Origin: Miscanthus floridulus
Taxonomy: Eukaryota; Streptophyta; Magnoliopsida; Poales; Poaceae
Assembly (NCBI RefSeq): GCF_019320115.1
Contig: NC_089582.1
Span: 117,186,637-117,250,636, forward strand
Length of the DNA: 64,000 nt
Direction of reading: 5' to 3'
The notes beneath the pieces were generated by a model, which saw nothing but the letters and a program-made list of their open reading frames with translations, was not told where the DNA came from and ran no database searches. Made by a program: the position numbers and the translations under genes. Below, one piece after another: positions 57,801 to 64,000 of this stretch. How positions within the stretch are numbered: the first letter of the stretch is position 1; the number at the start of each line of letters is the position of its first letter.

Positions 57801-58889
57801 AGTGCATCACCCAAGAGGAGGGAGTGAAGTTGCTTCTTGAAATTCACTCTGGTTCCTACGGCAACCATACGACCTCGAGAACATTGGTCGGCAAGGCCTT
57901 TCGAGCTAGTTTTTATTGGCCCACAGCCATCACTGATGTAGAAGATCTCATCCAACATTGTGAAGGATGCCAATTCTTTGTTAAGCAAATACATGTGCCG
58001 GCGCAAGAGCTGCAAACCATCCTAGCTTCCTGGCCCTTTGCATGCTGGGGACTAGACATGATCGGGCCTTTTAAGCCAGCACCAGGTGGTTTTTGGTACG
58101 TATATGTCACTATTGACAAGTTCTCCAAGTGGATTGAATATAAATCGCTCGCCTCAGCTACTACAAAGAAGGAGTTGAGCTCTTTGAAGATATCATCCAC
58201 ATATTTGGTCTACCAAACAGCATCATCACCAATCTTGGAACTACGTTTACTGGACATCACTTCTAGGATTTCTGCAAAGACCATTGCATCTCCATCAAAT
58301 ATGTTTCCGTTGCCCATCCAAGAGCCAACGGTCAGGTTGAACGGGCGAACGGCATGATCCTTGATGCCCTAAAAAAGCGATTGTATCAGAAAGAAGAAAA
58401 GCACCCGGGCAGATGGCTCAAGGAGCTTCCAGCTGTAGTCTGGGGACTACGTACTCAAGTTAGTCGCAGCACTAGCATAACTCCATATTTTCTGGTCTAC
58501 GGCTCAGAAGCCATACTACTAGTGGATGTTACTTTCCGAGCACCTAGAGTGGAAAACTATGATGAAGAGCAGGCTGAGGCTGTTTGGTCTAAGGACGTCG
58601 ATAGAGTCAAAGAAGAGCGCCAATCACCTATGTCCATATAGCTAAATATCTGGAGGGCTTGCGAAGGTACTACAACCGAAATGTCAAAGGTCGTTCATTC
58701 TCTGTCGGTGACCTCATTCTCCGTAGGAAACAAAGGACTGAAGGTTTGCACAAGCTCTCTTCCCCTTGGGAAGGGCCTTATGTCGTCAAGGAGCTTACTC
58801 GACTAGGTTCTTATTGCCTAAGTGACTTAGAAGGAGTCGATGTTCCCAACTCGTGGCACATCGAACACCTTATACGTTTCTATCCTTGA
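54803..58889 (+). pseudogene. Tat pol pseudogene with dual RNase H, unit 2
   Basis: Second copy of 34076-38162, with the same stops and frameshifts, so the decay predates the duplication. Confidence 0.88.
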
Positions 58890-59050
58890 AACACTACAGA
58901 TATATACTCTACAAATTTATATTCAATAATGTTTTTTGGTCTCCGTAACTTGTCTCCGTTTTGTCTCTATTGTGGATTAACAACCACTTGTGGTCGCCGA
59001 GGTATATGCTACTTCATAACGAACTCCAATATATAATCGCCGTAAGTACA

Positions 59051-59373
59051 CCGAACACGGTTTCTCCAAATCGCCGAACTCATTTTCTCCAAAACGCCGA
59101 ACTCATTTTCTCCAAAACGCTGAACTCGTTTTCTCCAAAACGCCAAACACGGTTTCTCCAAAATCGCCGAACTCGTTTCTCAAATTGCCGAACACGATTT
59201 TCTCCAAATCGCCGAACACGGTTTCTCCAAAATCGCCGAACTCATTTCTCCAAATCGTCGAACACGATTTTCTCCCAATCGCCGAACACGATTTCTCCAT
59301 ATCGCCGGACATGATTTCTTCAAATCGCCAAACTCGATGTCTCCAAATCACAGAGCATGTTTTCCATATAGCG
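59051..59373 (+). repeat. 23-bp minisatellite of the Tat element, unit 2
   Basis: Second copy of 38324-38646. Confidence 0.9.
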
Positions 59374-60059
59374 AAAACATTTTTTGATCGGAGAGCAACA
59401 TTTTTTCTTTCCTGTTCTCTTCGGAGACGACCCAGTCTCCGACTTCTCTCTACACGTGCTACGGGCTCCGCGCTCTGCGTTATGGGTGCTCGGCTATGGT
59501 CCTTTGGTCACACCTATTTTTCCTACATGTCTACGGGCTCCGCGCTCGGCGTTATGGATTATGGGTCAGCCAAGGCTAAGAGTTCAACATAGAATACATT
59601 GCTCGGACGCCGCTTGTGTTGCTTTTATCTCCAAGTTTGTATAATAGCTACCGACCAGAACACGTTCAACGTTGTTTTTTTATGGAAAAGACTCAGCCAC
59701 CAATTTTTTCCTACACGTGCCACGGGCTCTGCGCTCTACGTCATGGGTGGTCGGCTACGGTTCCTGGGTCATGTCTGTTACTCCTACATGTGCACAGGCT
59801 CCGCGCTCGACGTTATGGACTATGGGCTGGCCAAGGCCATAGGGACCAGTAGCAGACCAACTGGTCGGACGTTAGTTGAACTACGCATAACCGCGTCAGG
59901 TTTGAAACTTCAAAGATTATTTCACCGAACTATAAGCAAACAACATATATTACATATACAAGCACCTTATGACAAATATTTGATAAGTACTTGTTTTCTT
60001 GCGCTATCATGTTTTCTAATACACAGTCAAGGTTTTACAGATGGTCTTCTATAATCAGA

Positions 60060-62145
60060 TTAATGAGCTCCGCCATCGCCATCCGTCTCGCCAAATAGAT
60101 CTATGTCGCCAGCCAGCATTTTTGCTGCATCCTCCACTTCATCCTCCAGCTGCTGGGTCTCCGCGTCGCTCAGCCCTTCTACGAACCCACCCTCTATGGA
60201 CTGAAGGTCGGTGGTCAAATAATGGGACCGAACAACCGCAAGGACATGGGTAGCGACGGTAGTAATGGCATCGCGGTTGAAGGTTTTGAAGTTTTCCCAT
60301 GCCGCCTAGCACCTCTAGATGACGGTGTCAGGGTGTTGCCGTCGACCATCATGCTGAGTGGCCATTTTTAGGTCAATGCAGTCAAGCACCGGCTTAATTG
60401 CAGCGACTATAGTATTGAAGTTCTCCTTCTAGACCTTGGCCTCCTGCATCAGCACGTCGAATTGTGCTTTGGCTTTATGACGATAACCTACAAGAGTTAC
60501 GATGATCCGTTATACGAGGAGCTACTACAACAATGATACCGACCAGAAGGAATTCACCTTTTAGCTCCTCAGCAAGTTTGGTCACCCGCTCTGCTTCCTT
60601 TGCTTTTTCCTGGCAAAGTTGATCGATGGTCTGGCGCATCTAGCCAAGCTTAGCATCTTGCTCTACAAGCACAGCAGTTGTTAACAGAAATGAGGCTATT
60701 CAGCAATACTAAAGTACATTTGTTGATGTACCATACCTGCTTTCTGTTTGGATACACTGTTGAGCTATTCGCTTTTCCTCTCCAGCTGCTCCAAAGCACA
60801 TTTTAGTTGGTCAGAGATAGCGGCCAGCTGCTCGAACTGGCTCCACACTTGCTCGGACGTAGCCGCCAGCTTTTCGGTAAGGACTCCCTTTTGGTATTCT
60901 AGGTCCCGCGCATTGGACTCAGCAAGGTCTCATTCGTGTTGGGCTCGCTGGATATTCTTCTCCGAGAGTTTTCTAACCTCTTTGAGTTTTTTGTTCTCCG
61001 CTGCAAGGGGCTCCATTCGCTTTATTAGCTGGCGGCACTGCTCGACAACTCGAGATATTTCCTGCAACAAATATGATGACATTATTGTTAACCAATGACA
61101 TTATCGTTTCTCGATACGCCCAAGAAATACACTGCCATGTCCTACGAATGGATCTTCACATAAGTAGGATCAGTTTATTGCTTGGCAGTATAAATAAAAT
61201 TCTAGGAAACATAAAGTAAAGACTTTTACCTGAGTGGGTAGATTCTTGCAATTGAAGGGCTTCGTGTACCCTGATAGCCTGAAGGAGGATAGCAGAGCGA
61301 ATAGCTCGGCAGTTTGCTCTTCGACGTCGCTCCTGGAAAGTATTTTGGGCCTCTCTCGAGTCCCGTCGGTCTCCCCTTTGAATTCAAAACCTGGTTGCGC
61401 CCTCTCCTTACAGGGTTGTATACAGCGCACTATGAAACTCATCGCTACCAATCCGCCATTGGTCTTCACGCCCTTTATCAAGCCAAGGAGTTCATTCACT
61501 TGATCCATGTCGTCCTTGCTCGGCAGCTCCGACCAACTCCTCTAGCTTTCTAGGATGTCATTGGCGTTACAACGCACCGCTGGGTGGCTTTGTCTCATGT
61601 AGAACCATCTGGTGTTCCACCCCTTCAGTGAAGTATTCAGCGGTATGGTAAGATATTCACTCGCCATCCCATCCCGAAGCTAGAGATACACCCCGCTGAC
61701 CACCTTTGAACCAGCGCCGCCTCTCTTCTTCAGCCAGAATAGGTGACAGAAGAGATTGAAGTGGGGTAGGATGCCAAGGTATGCCTCACAAAAGTGGATG
61801 AAGATAGAGATGTGCATAATGATGTTGGGATAATGGGTTGCACAGAGTAACCCCCCAGAACTCCAACAGATCCCTCAAAAATGGGTGCACAGGAAACCCT
61901 AACCCACGCCAGAAATAGTCTTCAAATACTACCGCTTCGTTAGTGTGAGGTATGGGAAAGGACTCACCGAGAGTTGGCCGCCATCAGGTGGTCGCACGGT
62001 CGGGGAGAACGCTGGCTTCCACCAATCGGTTCAGCTCAGCTTCTCCTATTCGTGATGGCACCCACTCCTCGTCGCGTCGGGCCATGGCATCCGCCTTCTT
62101 GGGACTCATCTTCTTTGGTTTTGTAGTTCCTCTCTTCGGTGCCAT
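60060..62145 (-). pseudogene. Antisense four-exon gene of the Tat element (putative gypsy-type transposon protein)
   Basis: Read on the minus strand from ATG at 62145 (MAPKRGTTKPKKMSP, then DEEWVPSRIGEAELNRL). The block FEDYFWRGLGFPVHPFLRDL and the later MRQSHPAVRC resemble the grass family annotated as 'putative gypsy type transposon' (Pfam PF04195), by memory. Likely exons: 62145-61230, 61061-60737, 60662-60558 and 60487-60060. Donors are CAG|GTAAAA, CAG|GTATGG and AAG|GTGAAT; acceptors are TTGCAG, TTGTAG and TTGTAG. Exons 2-3 are Glu/Lys/Gln-rich and look coiled-coil (ENKKLKEVRKLSEKNIQRAQ). The last exon ends in an acidic tail (DAETQQLEDEVEDAAKM, TDGDGGAH). At least eight stops, mostly TAG where Gln is expected, and a frameshift near 61750 make it a pseudogene. 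The molecular role of the family is unknown to me. Confidence 0.7.
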
Positions 62146-62260
62146 CTCTCAGATCTAGTTAGGGTTCGGCGGCGGGGGCAGCTGTGGTTGCGGATTTGGC
62201 AGCGCAAGAAGCGAGGAGGAAGATGAAGTGGAAAAGGTGGGAACGGGGACTACGGCGGCA

Positions 62261-62271
62261 CTATTATATAA
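62261..62271 (-). promoter_or_regulatory. TATA box of the antisense gene
   Basis: Minus strand TTATATAATAG about 116 bases upstream of the antisense ATG at 62145. The spacing suits a transcript with an 85-95 base 5' UTR. Position and orientation fit an internal promoter that reads back into the element. Confidence 0.5.
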
Positions 62272-63050
62272 GATCCTTCCCACCATTCTGCATTCAAGGG
62301 TTTTTTGGGAATCGTTCCCGCAATCTGCGCTGCTACGATTTCTCTAATGCGGCAAATGGGCTGTTACCTAGGCTTTCGCGCAAACCGTAGCCCATGGCAC
62401 TCATTTATCATTGCCTTCAGTTGCTCCACACTGAAATATCGCCAAAATCTCCACCATTTATTGAGGCTAAGTAACTGACACTATCTAGCCGTTACTCCGG
62501 TTTTTCCTCCATGATTGGATTTCTCCGATAACTCCGCCTGTAGCTCGGGGACTGCTGGTCTTTTCTATTGGTTTTTGGTTGTATCTCTGTTTTTGACCCT
62601 GGCACCACATGACTACATCATCTGTTGTCAGGCTTGGGGACTAAGTGGGCACACTTCACCTCGCGGTGAGTGTGCGGATTTTTTCTCGAAGACTATATGC
62701 CTATAGAGGAAGATTGACTCCAACAAGTTTGTTCGGATTCTAAGTGGGCACACTTGGTCCACTACGGATAAATTTTTGATTCTAAACTTGAGCTTCTTAC
62801 ACCCTTATGGCAAGTCATACTTTGGTCACTCTGCTCGGCGATGATTCACAGTGCTCGGCAACATGTCGCCCTGCTCGGCGATAGATTGTGCTGCTCGGCA
62901 ATAGTTCACACTGCTCGGCAACAGCTCACGTAGCTCGGCAGTTCAGCATGGTGGTGAGATCATAAGCTTGACTGCTCGACGTTGTTCGCACCTGCTCGAA
63001 CAAGCTTAAGACGACGTTGCACAAGGGGTACAAAGTGCTTAGGGACTAGC
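62272..63050. other. Tat region between the antisense promoter and the 3' LTR
   Basis: No gene seen. It contains the GCTCGGC repeat array at 62839-62945 and, just before the LTR, GTGCTTAGGGACTAGC, a weak stand-in for a polypurine tract. Confidence 0.5.
62839..62945. repeat. Tandem GCTCGGC array upstream of the Tat 3' LTR
   Basis: Six copies of a unit like CTGCTCGGCAATAGTTCACA at about 17-24 bp spacing. It lies outside the duplicated unit and occurs once. Confidence 0.75.
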
Positions 63051-63521
63051 TGTGGGGTGTATGACCCTAGATACCCATGGCAGACCACATGGGCTGCGCC
63101 CCTAGGGGTGGCCCAGCCCACAAGAAGAAGCCTTGCGAGGCATGACTCTGGTCGGCGTCTCCCGTAAGACAGTGGGAAGATATCCTGAAGATATTACGAG
63201 TTCTGTTAAGATATGTATGATCCCAAGATTCCTGTAATCAGTTATTACTTTCTGGTTATCTCTTAGATCTAACCGACTTGTAACCCTGTCTCCCAGACTA
63301 TAAGGCAGGCAGGGACCCCCTCTAAAATCATGGCATATCATACGATAGCTAATACAAACCAACAGACCATAAGAGTAGGGTATTATGTCATACTGATGGC
63401 CTGAACCTGTCTAACTCATGTGTCTCTGTTGCCTTCTTATTCTTGATCTCACGCCCCTTTACCGATCAATCTACCTTCATGGGATACCCCTCGGAGGACT
63501 GCCGATGATATTCTGTCGACA
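63051..63521 (+). repeat. 3' LTR of the Tat element
   Basis: It starts TGTGGGGTGTATGACC and ends ATTCTGTCGACA. It lies outside the duplication, and both 31354-31826 and 52081-52553 pair with it. Confidence 0.92.
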
Positions 63522-63526
63522 ATCTG

Positions 63527-64000
63527 AAACATGCGTTTTGCAACATTGGGGATGCCGGGACTAGTCGATTCTAGGTGTTAGGTGGGAGCCCACAGCGAGC
63601 GGGGGCACACGAGCACCACCAGCACCGGCGAGGGCGCGCAAGCACTACCATCATCGGCACCACTAGCACTAGCCTTGGCTCGGCCGAGCAGGCAGCACGA
63701 GCAACGGGTGGGAGCAGACTACACGCGCGATAGGAGGGAATGAGTGAGATGGAGTCGGGCAAGGGCGTGTGGCACGTGAGCAGGTGGGCGAAGGCGTGCG
63801 ACACGCAGCGCAGGTGAGCGGGGCTGATGGTTCGGTCTGTCCATCCGGACGGACGCCCGTGGCGCATCATTATCGCTAACTTATTTACCAGGAAAATAAT
63901 TGGATGGTAGTGGTTGCGCAGCTTTCTACTTTGGCTGCGTATAACGTTTATATGTTCTACAACGAAAGGTGGCAAGGCTGAATTATTTATTTTTTAATCT
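63527..64000. other. Flanking sequence to the right of the Tat element
   Basis: It resumes the AACAT-rich repeat for about 30 bases, then becomes GC-rich without a recognisable gene (the minus frame 63571-63975 matches nothing known to me) and ends AT-rich. Confidence 0.4.

Larger units (their letters stand above)
40653..61379. repeat. Unit 2 of the 20.72 kb direct tandem duplication
   Basis: The junction reads CCCCTTTGACATCCCC (about 40647-40662). The left half matches the Tat element at about 61374-61381 and the right half matches the hAT element at 19931. The dinucleotide GA is shared by both sides, a 2-bp microhomology. The differences from unit 1 that I found are one-base indels: five near 40780-41025, one near 41236 and one at about 43526, the last in FUC1. 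After 61379 the Tat element continues without a break. Confidence 0.95.
52081..63521 (+). mobile_element. Tat-clade Ty3/gypsy element, complete structure, unit 2 and beyond
   Basis: This 11.44 kb copy has both LTRs (52081-52553 and 63051-63521) and near-matching flanks ATTTG (52076-52080) and ATCTG (63522-63526), a 5-bp target duplication with one change. It contains gag, pol, two minisatellite-like arrays and an antisense gene between pol and the 3' LTR, a layout described for several Tat-clade elements. LTR divergence of about 7.6% suggests insertion near 3 million years ago at an assumed rate of 1.3e-8. Confidence 0.9.

Noticed and set aside
30800..63870. Terminal inverted repeats of a DNA transposon around the Tat insertion (CCGGACG words near 30820 and 63842)
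   Set aside because: The two words are similar in direct rather than inverted orientation and no target duplication was found.

Overview
The window looks like a transposon-rich segment of a plant nuclear chromosome, most probably a grass. The signs are Stowaway-type MITEs with CTCCCTCCG ends, very GC-rich exons in the one conventional gene, Ty1/copia and Tat-clade Ty3/gypsy LTR retrotransposons, an RTE-type LINE and a FAR1-related gene. A panicoid grass is a guess; no species-specific marker was seen. I recognised no rRNA, functional tRNA or CRISPR.

Layout. (1) 1-11,899: a minus-strand gypsy-type element lies at the left edge (internal part 1-1166, one LTR 1167-11899). Its LTR is split by an old, degenerate copia element (1698-11112), which itself carries a 1.88 kb solo LTR (6202-8082). 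The copia element holds two arrays of hairpins, one in its long leader and one between pol and the 3' LTR. (2) 11,900-19,542: a FAR1/FHY3-like pseudogene on the minus strand, interrupted by an RTE LINE (about 13834-17111). (3) 19,551-61,379: a hAT-type element, then a 20.72 kb unit present twice in direct tandem (19931-40652 and 40653-61379). Each unit holds MITEs, a three-exon alpha-L-fucosidase gene (FUC1-like, minus strand), a young copia element about 120 bp upstream of the FUC1 start codon, a SINE, and a decayed Tat-clade gypsy element. (4) 61,380-63,521: the rest of the Tat element, present once, with an antisense multi-exon gene and the 3' LTR. (5) 63,522-64,000: the flank into which the Tat element inserted.

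Host genes: FUC1 (intact in unit 1, frameshifted in unit 2) and the dead FAR1-like gene. Nearly everything else is mobile DNA nested in layers. The order of events can be read from target-site duplications and LTR divergence. The old copia and Tat elements (about 7% LTR divergence) came first. The copia in the FUC1 promoter (1 LTR difference in 196 bp) is young. The 20.7 kb duplication came last, or is an assembly artefact.

Points most worth attention: the duplication, whose noticed differences are all one-base indels in the first 2.9 kb of unit 2; the two hairpin arrays of the old copia element, with stems that change compensatorily around conserved internal loops; the strong bias of Tat stop codons to forms explained by loss of methylatable CAG/CTG sites; and the spliced antisense gene with its own TATA box inside the Tat element.
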